Of a stretch of 64,000 nt of DNA, positions 9,305 through 17,425 are shown in pieces. Origin of the DNA: CAMCYM01 sp964405405. Its GTDB lineage: Bacteria; Bacteroidota; Bacteroidia; Flavobacteriales_D; Sanyastnellaceae. Position 1 is the first letter of the stretch. Every line of letters begins with the position of its first letter. The stretch is from positions 62,001 through 126,000 of the forward strand of contig CAYONT010000003.1 of the NCBI GenBank assembly GCA_964405405.1. Direction: 5' to 3'. The translations under genes and the position numbers were made by a program. The notes below the pieces were generated by a model. The model saw only the letters and a list, made by a program, of their open reading frames with translations. It was not told the DNA's origin and made no database searches.

Positions 9305-10063
9305 ATGGAAAAGCGTACGTTTTTGAAACTGGCCGGCTTGGGCGGCGCGGGACTTTTGGTCTCGCCTTGGATGGCTTGTGGAACCCGGAAGGACGAAGAG
9401 GCAACCACTGAAGCCCCCCAGCCCGGGGAGTACAAGATGTTCGTTCAGGAACCGCTCGGTTACAGCTGGGATGCCCTGGAACCAGATCTGGATGCTGCGA
9501 CCATGGAGTTGCACTACAGCCGGCACCATGCCACCTATGTGGAGCAGTTGAACATTGCGTTGCGTGAGGCTCCTGCGAAGTACGGCATGGATTTGCCGAC
9601 CCTGCTCCGCAGCCTCACCCCGGAGGAGACCGCCTTGCGCAACCACGGGGGTGGCCATTTCAACCACACCATGTTCTGGCGTGTCCTCACTCCCGGCGGT
9701 GCTTCAGCGCCACAAGGGGCGTTGCTCCAGGAGTTGGAGACGACCTTCGGTTCTTTCGCTTCCTTCCAACAGCTTTTCTCAGATGCCGGCAGCAAGCGGT
9801 TCGGGAGTGGTTGGGCTTGGTTGATTCGGAACCCAGCCGGCAAGTTGGAGGTCACCAGCACTCCGAATCAGGACAATCCCGTGATGGAGGGCATTGTGGA
9901 ACAACCGGGAACACCGATTTTGTGCATGGATGTATGGGAGCACGCGTACTACTTGCACTACCAGAACCGCAGGACCGATTACATCCAGGCTTTTTTCCGC
10001 AGAATCAATTGGGACCAAGTCAACGACTTCTACCAAGCGTCGCGGACCCAGCCGTCAGCTTGA
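9305..10063 (+). CDS. Lipoprotein superoxide dismutase, Mn-type
   Basis: Iron/manganese-family superoxide dismutase that converts superoxide to peroxide, here predicted to be exported and lipid-anchored. The 252-residue protein starts with an RTFLKLAGLGG signal and a lipobox ending at Cys25 (PWMAC). The metal ligands are visible: H70 in MELHYSRHHATYV, H122 in GGGHFNHTMFW, D210 and H214 in DVWEHAYY. The GGGH sequence and Gln190 (TPNQDNP) favour manganese over iron by the usual family rules. A much longer open frame runs in from upstream (7364) but it is antisense to the AsmA gene. The ATG at 9305 is chosen because it begins the signal sequence. Extracytoplasmic lipoprotein SODs are less common than cytosolic ones. 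Confidence 0.93.
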   Translation: MEKRTFLKLAGLGGAGLLVSPWMACGTRKDEEATTEAPQPGEYKMFVQEPLGYSWDALEPDLDAATMELHYSRHHATYVEQLNIALREAPAKYGMDLPTLLRSLTPEETALRNHGGGHFNHTMFWRVLTPGGASAPQGALLQELETTFGSFASFQQLFSDAGSKRFGSGWAWLIRNPAGKLEVTSTPNQDNPVMEGIVEQPGTPILCMDVWEHAYYLHYQNRRTDYIQAFFRRINWDQVNDFYQASRTQPSA

Positions 10064-10075
10064 GCGCCGAGGGCA

Positions 10076-10621
10076 TCACTCCTCCCGACGCACCCATTCT
10101 CCCATGGGAGTCAAACCGCCCTTTCGGACGAGTTGACGGAAGGCGGCGTTGTTTTCCGGCTTGAGAATCCATTGTTTGCTCGCCTCACCGATGCCGGTGG
10201 TGGAAATGCCATCCTTGAGTACTTCCTGCCAAACCTTGACGGCGTCTTCGTTGTCACTGTTGAATCCGTACAGGGAAAGGACGTTTCCACGGCGTTTTGC
10301 GAGCATTACCTCCCAGGTTCCGTTGTCCTGCTTGCGGTTGATGACCAGGAAATCCCGGTAGCGCCGTAGTTTCATTTCCTCCCCCAAGATGTACAACTCA
10401 CTGCTGTCCAATGGCATGAAGTAGTGGTCGCTCACTTTATAAGCGTTGTTGTCCTTGTCTACCCAGACCCCTTGCCAGGCATCCGGAAAGGCCACCATGT
10501 CCTTGCGTTCCATGGGCATGGGTTCGGTGAACGTCGCTTGGGTACAACCCGTTGCCAGCAGGATTCCCCATGCCACCAGGGCGAACCAGCCGTAGGAGCG
10601 AACCGCAGAGAATGTTTTCAT
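10076..10621 (-). CDS. Small lipoprotein of unknown function
   Basis: A 181-residue predicted lipoprotein: MKTFSAVRSYGWFALVAWGILLATGC, with the lipid-modified cysteine at residue 26. The mature part begins with PMPMERKDMVAFPDAWQGVW and reads as a small beta-rich domain followed by a helical C-terminus. This is similar in style to Bacteroidota lipoproteins annotated only as hypothetical. The start at 10621 is used because it gives the signal peptide. The frame is open further upstream only as antisense of itself with uppP. It is 14 bp downstream of uppP and probably belongs to the same transcript. Confidence 0.8.
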   Translation of the reverse strand: MKTFSAVRSYGWFALVAWGILLATGCTQATFTEPMPMERKDMVAFPDAWQGVWVDKDNNAYKVSDHYFMPLDSSELYILGEEMKLRRYRDFLVINRKQDNGTWEVMLAKRRGNVLSLYGFNSDNEDAVKVWQEVLKDGISTTGIGEASKQWILKPENNAAFRQLVRKGGLTPMGEWVRREE

Positions 10622-10635
10622 GTGATGGGCTTGAA

Positions 10636-11469
10636 TTAGCTCAGAAAGAAGATGGCAAGCGCCCCAGCCACCGCGCAGTAGAACGCAAAGAATCCCAAGT
10701 TCAGTGCCCGGACCAGTTGGATCATCCACCGGCACGCCAAGGCGCCGCTTGCAAAGGCAGCAACAAAGCCCACGGAGTATGCGATCCAGGGAGCTTCGGG
10801 TCCAGCAGCCGTGCTGCCTGCCTCGAGCAAATCCTTTGTTTCCAACAACATGGCTCCCAGAATGGGGGGCAATGCCATCAGGAAACTGAATCGCGCAGCT
10901 TCGGCCCGAGGAATGCCCACGAGCAGACCCATGCCGATGGTGGCCCCCGATCGGCTGATCCCGGGGAGGATGGCGATGGCCTGGGCGATGCCCATCGCTG
11001 CCGCACCGCCCCAACCCAGCGGGCGTCCATTTCGGGCAAAGCGCTGGGCGATCCACAACCACGCTCCCGTCACCAGCAACATCCAACCCACCCGGCCCGG
11101 TTGACCCACGAAATGGGTTTCAAAGACCTCACGGAAACCCAGGCCCACCAACGCAGCCGGCACGGCGGACAAGGCCATCCAAAGCACGTAGGCTCGGGCG
11201 GGAATGGCCGGTTCTTGGGGTCCGATGGCAGATCGCACATCCCCGTCCCGGAACACGCCCCCGACCAAGTCGGCGATGTCCCGGCGAAAAATCCAGACCG
11301 TGCTCAAGGCGGTGGCACCATGCACCAAGATGTTGAAGCGCAAATCCTCTTCGCCCACCTCCCCCAAAATCGCTTGACCCAGGGCCAAATGCCCCGAACT
11401 GCTCACCGGTAGAAATTCGGTGAGCCCTTGGAGCAATCCCAGCACCAGCGCCTCCCCAATGCCCATCAA
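10636..11469 (-). CDS. uppP: Undecaprenyl-diphosphatase UppP/BacA
   Basis: Integral membrane enzyme that dephosphorylates undecaprenyl diphosphate, recycling the lipid carrier for peptidoglycan and surface polysaccharide synthesis. The 277-residue protein carries both signature blocks, LLQGLTEFLPVSSSGH near residue 15 and LPGISRSGATIG near residue 160, among about eight hydrophobic helices. The start overlaps the stop of the DUF3098 gene (11466-11469), so translation is likely coupled in the ftsX-DUF3098-uppP order. Confidence 0.96.
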   Translation of the reverse strand: MMGIGEALVLGLLQGLTEFLPVSSSGHLALGQAILGEVGEEDLRFNILVHGATALSTVWIFRRDIADLVGGVFRDGDVRSAIGPQEPAIPARAYVLWMALSAVPAALVGLGFREVFETHFVGQPGRVGWMLLVTGAWLWIAQRFARNGRPLGWGGAAAMGIAQAIAILPGISRSGATIGMGLLVGIPRAEAARFSFLMALPPILGAMLLETKDLLEAGSTAAGPEAPWIAYSVGFVAAFASGALACRWMIQLVRALNLGFFAFYCAVAGALAIFFLS

Positions 11470-11711
11470 CGCTTCAGAATCGCATGGAAAATCGTTGCAT
11501 ATCCCAGCAGGACCACAACCGGAGCGACCACCAGCCGTTGCTTGTTAAAAATCTCGGGATTGAAAACGTCGGGGTCCTCGGACTTTCCACCCGACATCAA
11601 GAGGTAGCCCACGACGAGCAGCAAGATGCCGATGCCCAGGCGCAGAAACTGGCTTCTGCCCATCGCAAAATCCCCCGAACGGGACTTTCCTTCCTTTTCC
11701 AAAGTTGCCAT
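11466..11711 (-). CDS. DUF3098 family small membrane protein
   Basis: An 81-residue protein with two hydrophobic segments (about residues 24-40 and 57-76) separated by a short polar loop SGGKSEDPDVFNPEIFNKQR. This layout and its position between ftsX and uppP match the DUF3098 family found in Bacteroidota. Its role is unknown; the gene order suggests the cell-envelope or division machinery. An AGGCCAAA motif lies in the 22-bp gap between it and ftsX (11712-11719). Confidence 0.85.
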   Translation of the reverse strand: MATLEKEGKSRSGDFAMGRSQFLRLGIGILLLVVGYLLMSGGKSEDPDVFNPEIFNKQRLVVAPVVVLLGYATIFHAILKR

Positions 11712-11733
11712 AGGCCAAATTTAACGCATCCCC

Positions 11734-12597
11734 TCAATACAACCGGTCCATCTCCATGCGGAGATACCGGTTCACGGCAAAAACCGTCGACAACCACCCC
11801 AGCAACGCCCCCAATCCGATCAGTCCCCCAGCCAGGGCCAGCATGTGCAAGGCGCTCCAACCCGCCAGCAATTCCCCGGCGATGCTCCGGATGAACGCCA
11901 TCAAACCCGTTACCAGGGCGAAGCTGAACAACCCAGAAACCACCCCCAGCATCGCGCCCTGCACCAAAAAAGGCCGGCGGATGAGCCGGGGGTGCGCTCC
12001 CACCAGTTGCATGGTTTTGATGATGAACCGCCTGGCAAAAACCGTCAACCGGATGGTGTTGTGCAAAAGGGCCACCGCCACGATGAGGAACAGCAAGGCC
12101 AGCACGGCCAGCGGTCCGACCAACTGTTGGATGGTGTCCTCGATGCCCGACAACAGGTCCGCCTGCCAAACCACCTCCGTAACCCCGGGAATTTCCCGAA
12201 GCCGGGTCACCGCAGTCTCCAGCGCTTCCGTCGATCCAAACTCCGGACGCATGGTCAGGTCCATGACATCGGGCAGCGGCACGTAACCCAGAAAATCCAC
12301 GAACGATTCGCCCAGTTCTTGCTCTAGTTCCCGGCTCGCCTCGGCTGGATCCAGGTACCGTGCCTCTGCGACCGCGGGGTCCGTTCGCAGGGCCTCCTGG
12401 GCCAGATGCAACACCTCTGGCTCCAGTTCGCGCTGGAAATAAACCTGCACCCGCGCTTCCTGCCGCAACTGCGTTTCCCATCCGCGCCCCAGAACGTAAA
12501 GTGCTGCAATACAGCCGATCATGGTCAGCGTCAGCGTCATGCCCACCAAGGTGGTGATGGACGTCGTGATGCCGGAAGTCGTTTGGGGGGATGCCAT
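11734..12597 (-). CDS. ftsX: Cell division protein FtsX
   Basis: Permease-like subunit of the FtsEX complex, which couples ATP hydrolysis to activation of septal cell-wall hydrolases. The 287-residue protein has the expected plan: a first helix (TTLVGMTLTLTMIGCIAALYV), a periplasmic domain of ~120 residues (QVYFQRELEP... YLDPAEASREL), then three further helices in the FtsX-type C-terminal domain. FtsE is not in the window. It is the first gene of the ftsX-DUF3098-uppP-lipoprotein run and diverges from the suf operon across a 154-bp region. Confidence 0.93.
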   Translation of the reverse strand: MASPQTTSGITTSITTLVGMTLTLTMIGCIAALYVLGRGWETQLRQEARVQVYFQRELEPEVLHLAQEALRTDPAVAEARYLDPAEASRELEQELGESFVDFLGYVPLPDVMDLTMRPEFGSTEALETAVTRLREIPGVTEVVWQADLLSGIEDTIQQLVGPLAVLALLFLIVAVALLHNTIRLTVFARRFIIKTMQLVGAHPRLIRRPFLVQGAMLGVVSGLFSFALVTGLMAFIRSIAGELLAGWSALHMLALAGGLIGLGALLGWLSTVFAVNRYLRMEMDRLY

Positions 12598-12697
12598 GAA
12601 GGAACGCTTGTCAGGCCAAACTTACAACCCCCTCGACGTACCCGCAGCCCGCAGCCCCAATTTCTTGGTCTTCCCGTTGAACATCGGTCCGCCACCC

Positions 12698-12730
12698 TTG
12701 TTTAGAATGATTCTGAACAACCTACCTTTG
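12698..12730 (+). promoter_or_regulatory. Predicted suf operon promoter (Bacteroidota -33/-7 type)
   Basis: TACCTTTG at 12723-12730 fits the Bacteroidota housekeeping -7 consensus TAnnTTTG exactly. A TTG (12698-12700) lies 22 bp upstream, close to the expected -33 position. The sufA start codon is 21 bp downstream of the -7 element. Confidence 0.6.
12701..12717. promoter_or_regulatory. Iron-regulator-like palindromic operator in the suf promoter
   Basis: TTTAGAATGATTCTGAA is a near-perfect 17-bp palindrome (core AGAAT-g-ATTCT). It sits exactly between the -33 and -7 elements of the suf promoter, where a bound repressor would block RNA polymerase. The 7-1-7 geometry resembles Fur-superfamily boxes. 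IscR/SufR-like or DtxR-type control is also possible. The regulator itself is not in the window. Confidence 0.5.
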
Positions 12731-12751
12731 CTACCACAAAAAGGGGATGCG

Positions 12752-13078
12752 ATGATCACCGTGAGCGACAGTGCAAAAGACCAAGTACAGCGCCTTTTGG
12801 GCGAATCCGGAGCCGGGGAAGACCACTTCGTGCGGGTCGGGGTGAAGGGAGGAGGCTGCTCGGGATTGATGTACCAACTGGATTTCGACCACCAACTCCA
12901 GGAGGGCGACCAGGTCTTTGAAGACAAGGGCGTCAAGATTGTGGTGGACCGCAAGAGTTTCCTCTACCTCGTGGGCACCGAACTCCGGTACAGTGGGGGG
13001 TTGAACGGCAAAGGATTTGAGTTTCACAACCCCAATGCGAACCGCACCTGCGGCTGTGGGGAGAGTTTTTCGCTCTAA
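12752..13078 (+). CDS. sufA: A-type iron-sulfur carrier protein (SufA/IscA/ErpA family)
   Basis: A 108-residue scaffold/carrier that passes assembled Fe-S clusters to target proteins. The three invariant cysteines are present: Cys36 in GGGCSGLMY, and Cys100 and Cys102 in TCGCGESF at the C-terminus. The ATG at 12752 (MITVSDSAKD) gives the normal family length. An in-frame upstream ATG at 12707 falls inside the predicted operator/promoter and is disfavoured. It heads the suf operon, 26 bp before sufB. Confidence 0.93.
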   Translation: MITVSDSAKDQVQRLLGESGAGEDHFVRVGVKGGGCSGLMYQLDFDHQLQEGDQVFEDKGVKIVVDRKSFLYLVGTELRYSGGLNGKGFEFHNPNANRTCGCGESFSL

Positions 13079-13104
13079 AGCAGGGAAGCAGGGCATCGGA
13101 AACC

Positions 13105-14553
13105 ATGGCATACGACAAGAAAAATGAGGTGTTGGAACAGTGGACCCAGCAGACCTATGCCTACGGGTTCTCTACCGACATCGAATCGGACAAGGCCCCG
13201 GCTGGGTTGAGCGAGGAAATCGTCCGGTTCATCTCTGCGAAAAAGGAGGAACCGGAATGGCTGCTCGATTGGCGGTTGCAGGCCCTGCGGGCTTGGCAGG
13301 GAATGGAAGAGCCTGTTTGGCCGCATTTGGACTACCCCTACCCTGACTTTCAGGCGATTAGCTACTATGCCGCACCGAAGGCCCGGCCGCGGCTCGACTC
13401 CCTCGATGAGGTGGACCCGGAACTGCGCAGGACCATGGACCGCCTGGGGATTTCGCTGGACGAGCAGAAGCGGTTGAGCGGGGTGGCCGTGGACTTTGTG
13501 ATGGACAGTGTGAGTGTGGGGACGTCCTTCAAGGCGAAGTTGGCGGAGCTCGGCATCATCTTCTGCTCGATGAGCGAAGCCGTGAAGGAGCACCCGGATT
13601 TGGTGCGGAAATACCTCGGATCGGTGGTACCCGTGCGCGACAATTTCTACGCAGCACTCAATTCCGCCGTTTTCACGGATGGTTCTTTCTGTTACATCCC
13701 ACCGGGCGTTCGTTGCCCGATGGAACTCAGCACCTACTTCCGCATCAATGAGGCCGGCACCGGGCAGTTCGAACGGACTCTGGTGGTGGCCGATCGCGGC
13801 AGCTACGTGAGCTACCTCGAGGGTTGTACGGCGCCCCAGCGGGATGAAAACCAACTGCATGCCGCCGTGGTGGAACTGATTGCCTTGGACGACGCCGAAA
13901 TCAAGTACAGCACGGTGCAGAATTGGTATCCTGGGGATGCCGAAGGCAAGGGCGGCGTATTCAACTTCGTGACGAAGCGCGGCATTTGCCACGACCGGGC
14001 GAAGATCAGCTGGACCCAGGTCGAGACCGGGAGCGCGGTGACTTGGAAGTACCCCAGTTGCATCCTCAAGGGCGACGACAGCGTGGGCGAATTCTACAGC
14101 GTGGCCGTCACCAACCACATGCAGCAAGCGGACACCGGAACCAAGATGGTCCACCTCGGTCGGAACACTTCCTCGACCATCGTGTCCAAGGGCATCTCTG
14201 CGGGGAAGAGCCACAACAGCTACCGGGGTTTGGTCCAGATGATGCCATCGGCGGAGAACGCGCGCAACTTTTCGCAGTGTGATTCCTTGCTGATGACCAG
14301 CACCAGCGGGGCCCACACCTTCCCGTACATCGACGTGCGCAACCCCACCGCCCGGGTGGAGCACGAGGCCACCACTTCCAAGATTGCCGAAGACCAAATC
14401 TTCTACTGCCTGCAACGCGGCATCGACCAGGAGCAGGCCATTAGCTTGATTGTCAACGGGTATGCGAAAGAGGTGTTGAACCAGTTGCCCATGGAGTTTG
14501 CGGTGGAGGCCACCAAATTGTTGTCCGTTTCATTGGAAGGTAGCGTCGGATAA
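13105..14553 (+). CDS. sufB: Fe-S cluster assembly protein SufB
   Basis: Core scaffold subunit of the SufBC2D complex on which Fe-S clusters are assembled. The 482-residue length and the conserved blocks (YAAPKARPRLDSLDEVDPEL, SVVPVRDNFYAALNSAVFTD, CTAPQRDENQLHAAVVEL, SKGISAGKSHNSYRG, HEATTSKIAEDQIFYCLQRG) are typical of SufB rather than SufD. The C-terminal half forms the beta-helix that contacts SufD. It lies 5 bp upstream of sufC. Confidence 0.97.
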   Translation: MAYDKKNEVLEQWTQQTYAYGFSTDIESDKAPAGLSEEIVRFISAKKEEPEWLLDWRLQALRAWQGMEEPVWPHLDYPYPDFQAISYYAAPKARPRLDSLDEVDPELRRTMDRLGISLDEQKRLSGVAVDFVMDSVSVGTSFKAKLAELGIIFCSMSEAVKEHPDLVRKYLGSVVPVRDNFYAALNSAVFTDGSFCYIPPGVRCPMELSTYFRINEAGTGQFERTLVVADRGSYVSYLEGCTAPQRDENQLHAAVVELIALDDAEIKYSTVQNWYPGDAEGKGGVFNFVTKRGICHDRAKISWTQVETGSAVTWKYPSCILKGDDSVGEFYSVAVTNHMQQADTGTKMVHLGRNTSSTIVSKGISAGKSHNSYRGLVQMMPSAENARNFSQCDSLLMTSTSGAHTFPYIDVRNPTARVEHEATTSKIAEDQIFYCLQRGIDQEQAISLIVNGYAKEVLNQLPMEFAVEATKLLSVSLEGSVG

Positions 14554-14558
14554 TCGCC

Positions 14559-15308
14559 ATGCTCAAAATCAACAACCTGCATGCCCGCATCGGCGAGCAC
14601 GAAATTTTGAAGGGTCTCAACTTGCACGTGCCCCCCGGCGAGGTGCATGCCATCATGGGACCCAACGGATCGGGAAAGTCCACCTTGGCTTCGGTGTTGG
14701 CCGGCAGGGAGGACTACGAAGTCACCGAGGGTTCGGTCGAATTTGACGGGATGGATCTCCTGGAGCTGGATGTGACCGACCGCGCCCGGGCGGGACTCTT
14801 TTTGGCCTTCCAATACCCGGTGGAAATCCCCGGGGTTTCCAACATGAATTTCCTGCGTGCAGCGCTCAACGGCAAGCGGGCGTACCAAGGGCTGGAGCCC
14901 ATCGGCAGCCGGGCGTTTTTGGAGCTGGTGCAGGAACGTTCGGCCTGGGTTCAGCTCGATGGCCGGCTCAAAAACCGTTCGGTGAACGAAGGGTTCTCAG
15001 GGGGCGAGAAGAAGCGCAACGAGATTTTTCAGATGGCGATGTTGGAGCCGAAGTTGGCCATTTTGGATGAGACCGATTCGGGGCTCGACATCGATGCGCT
15101 GCGGATTGTGGCGGAGGGGGTGAATGCGATGCGATCGCCGGAGCGGAGTTTCTTGGTCATCACGCACTACCAGCGGTTGCTGGATTACATCGTTCCGGAC
15201 CGGGTGCATGTGCTGTACCAGGGTGCCATTGTGGATTCGGGTCCCAAGGAGCTGGCCCTGGAGTTGGAGGAGCGGGGTTACGATTGGATCAAAGAACGGG
15301 TCGGATGA
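14559..15308 (+). CDS. sufC: Fe-S cluster assembly ATPase SufC
   Basis: ABC-type ATPase of the SufBC2D complex. The 249-residue protein has Walker A GPNGSGKST near residue 33, the SufC-type signature NEGFSGGEKKRNEI and the Walker B stretch LAILDETDSGLDIDAL, followed by the H-loop VITHYQRLLDYI. The stop overlaps the sufD start (ATGA at 15305-15308), so stoichiometric coupled translation is likely. Confidence 0.97.
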   Translation: MLKINNLHARIGEHEILKGLNLHVPPGEVHAIMGPNGSGKSTLASVLAGREDYEVTEGSVEFDGMDLLELDVTDRARAGLFLAFQYPVEIPGVSNMNFLRAALNGKRAYQGLEPIGSRAFLELVQERSAWVQLDGRLKNRSVNEGFSGGEKKRNEIFQMAMLEPKLAILDETDSGLDIDALRIVAEGVNAMRSPERSFLVITHYQRLLDYIVPDRVHVLYQGAIVDSGPKELALELEERGYDWIKERVG

Positions 15309-16690
15309 GTGCGGAAGCGATGACTTGGGAGGTGTCGGGACCGGCGGATTTCCGCGAGGAGGTGCGTGACCGGTTGCGTCGGGTGCCCGCGGCGCCGGCG
15401 TTGCAGGCCCAGGCCCAGGATTGGCTGGCGGCCATGGAGGGGGCTTTCCGGGAGGCCGGCGTGGAACCGGGGGCCGGCGTGGGCGCCGCCGCGGGTCATG
15501 CGGCCGTCCGGGATCGGGCCCTGGCCGCTTTGGCGCAGTGGCCGGTTCCCCACCGGCGGCTCGAGCGTTGGAAGTACACGCCGATTGGGGCGCTGCTGGA
15601 ACAGCGTTTTACGCTGGTGCCGCAGCCACTGCCAGAGGACCGAGCGGTTGCTTGCCCGGCGTGGTCCGGTTACCGCGTGGTCATCGTCAATGGCCGGTGG
15701 GTGCCCGCGTGGAGCCGATTGCCCGAGGGGGTGGTGGTGGAGATGGGCGCTTCGGACGGATGGGACCAGCAGGACTGGATGGGGGCGGTGTTGACCCGGT
15801 ATGCACAGGAGGGAATGGTGTTGCGGGTGGAGGCGGGCGTGGCGCTGGACGCGCCCATCCTCGTGGAGTCGGTGGTGCACGGGGCCCAAGTGGCCTGCTT
15901 CCCGAGCCACCGGTTGGAGCTGGGGGCCGGTGCCCAGGCCACCGTGGTGGAGTGGTCGCACAGCACCCCGGAAACGACTGGGTTCTGTGGCACCGGATGG
16001 ACCCTTTCGCTCGGCGAGGGCGCCGTCGCATCCCTGCAACAAGTGGTGAACGACGCCGGTACGGTGCACCGGCAGGTATACCTCACAGCGAACCAGGCGG
16101 CGGAGAGCCGGATGCAACATGTGCATTTCGTGGTGCAGGCGAGCCAGGTGCGGGCGGATTTGGCCTTCCGCTTGCTGGGGGAAGGCGCTCATACCGAATT
16201 GAAAGGGGCTTACCTGCCTTGTGGTTCGGAAAAAGTCGCCCACTACACCACGGTGGACCACCGGGTGCCCCATTGCACGAGCGACGAGGACTACCGCGGG
16301 GTGCTGTACGACCAAGCGACGGGTGTTTTCAACGGGAAAATTTTCGTGCGCACCGACGCGCAGAAAACCGAGGCTTACCAGCGCAATGCGAACTTGCTCG
16401 TGGGCCGGGAAGCGGTCATGTATTCCAAGCCAGAGCTGGAAATTTACGCGGATGACGTCAAGTGTAGCCACGGCTGTACCGTAGGCCAAATCGACGAAAA
16501 AGCCCTCTTCTACGCCCGGTCGCGGGGCATCTCGGAGGACGCAGCCAGGGCCCTGCTGGTCGAGGCTTTTGTGGCGGAAGCGTTGGAGGTGTTGCCCGGG
16601 GAGGGGGTGCGTGATGCGGTACGGGCGGCGCTGGCGGCCCGGCATGGCGGATTCGGGTTGGAGGACGAATGGAACGACTGGACCGCCTGA
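15305..16690 (+). CDS. sufD: Fe-S cluster assembly protein SufD
   Basis: Partner of SufB in the SufBC2D scaffold. The 461-residue protein is more divergent at the N-terminus, as usual. It carries the conserved C-terminal beta-helix blocks VDHRVPHCTSDEDYRGVLYD, GVFNGKIFVRTDAQKTEAYQ, SKPELEIYADDVKCSHGCTV and EKALFYARSRGIS. The ATG at 15305 is preferred over 15284 because it forms the ATGA overlap with sufC. Its last 22 bp overlap tlyA. Confidence 0.95.
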   Translation: MSAEAMTWEVSGPADFREEVRDRLRRVPAAPALQAQAQDWLAAMEGAFREAGVEPGAGVGAAAGHAAVRDRALAALAQWPVPHRRLERWKYTPIGALLEQRFTLVPQPLPEDRAVACPAWSGYRVVIVNGRWVPAWSRLPEGVVVEMGASDGWDQQDWMGAVLTRYAQEGMVLRVEAGVALDAPILVESVVHGAQVACFPSHRLELGAGAQATVVEWSHSTPETTGFCGTGWTLSLGEGAVASLQQVVNDAGTVHRQVYLTANQAAESRMQHVHFVVQASQVRADLAFRLLGEGAHTELKGAYLPCGSEKVAHYTTVDHRVPHCTSDEDYRGVLYDQATGVFNGKIFVRTDAQKTEAYQRNANLLVGREAVMYSKPELEIYADDVKCSHGCTVGQIDEKALFYARSRGISEDAARALLVEAFVAEALEVLPGEGVRDAVRAALAARHGGFGLEDEWNDWTA

Positions 16691-17421
16691 TGGTCCTCCG
16701 GGGCATGTCCTCCACCCGGGCACGGGCTGCACGGGACATCGAGGCATGCGGAGTTCGTGTGAATGGGACGGTGCAGCGGAAGCCCGGGAAATGGGTTCCG
16801 TCCGACGCGGAACTGGCATGGGAATCCGCGCCCATGCCTTGGGTGAGTCGGGGTGCGCTGAAGTTGCTAGGAGCTTGGGAGGTTTGGCCTGAACTGGTGC
16901 CGGTGGGTGCGTGGATGTTGGATGTGGGGGCTTCGACGGGTGGGTTCACGGAGGTGGCGCTGGCGCACGGGGCGCTGGGGGTGGTGGCGGTGGATGCCGG
17001 GTCGGATCAATTGGCACCGGCGTTGCGAAGCGATGGTCGTGTGCGGTGGTTCGACAAGACGCAAATTCAGTCGCTTCGGCGGGAGGACATCACCGCATTG
17101 GGTGTGCCATTGCCTGCGTATTTTGCTGTGGATGTGTCGTTTGTGAGTGCCACGCGGGTGCTGGGTTCGGTGGAAGCGCTGATGGCCCCGGATTCACCTG
17201 CCCACGGGGTGGTGCTGGTGAAACCGCAGTTTGAGGTGGGGCCGCAAGGCCTCGGCCGCAACGGGGTGGTGCGGGATGCGCGGCTTCGGCAACAGGCCTT
17301 GGACCAGGTGGTGGCCGCCGCCCGCGAGGTGGGTTTTGTGGCGGTGGATTGGGTTCCCTCGCCCGTCACGGGGGGAGATGGCAACGCAGAATGGCTCTTG
17401 AGACTGCATCGACCCCTTTGA
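16669..17421 (+). CDS. tlyA: TlyA-family rRNA 2'-O-methyltransferase (hemolysin A family)
   Basis: A 250-residue protein with an N-terminal S4 RNA-binding domain (MERLDRLMVLRGMSSTRARA, residues 1-60) and a FtsJ-like SAM methyltransferase fold (LDVGASTGGFTEVAL near residue 85, VAVDAGSDQL, VLVKPQFEVGP). Relatives methylate rRNA riboses; the old name hemolysin is not supported by any haemolytic motif here. The gene is embedded in the suf operon: it overlaps sufD by 22 bp and is followed by sufS after 4 bp. Co-regulation with Fe-S assembly is therefore imposed by position; a functional reason is unknown. Confidence 0.9.
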   Translation: MERLDRLMVLRGMSSTRARAARDIEACGVRVNGTVQRKPGKWVPSDAELAWESAPMPWVSRGALKLLGAWEVWPELVPVGAWMLDVGASTGGFTEVALAHGALGVVAVDAGSDQLAPALRSDGRVRWFDKTQIQSLRREDITALGVPLPAYFAVDVSFVSATRVLGSVEALMAPDSPAHGVVLVKPQFEVGPQGLGRNGVVRDARLRQQALDQVVAAAREVGFVAVDWVPSPVTGGDGNAEWLLRLHRPL

Positions 17422-17425
17422 AAAC

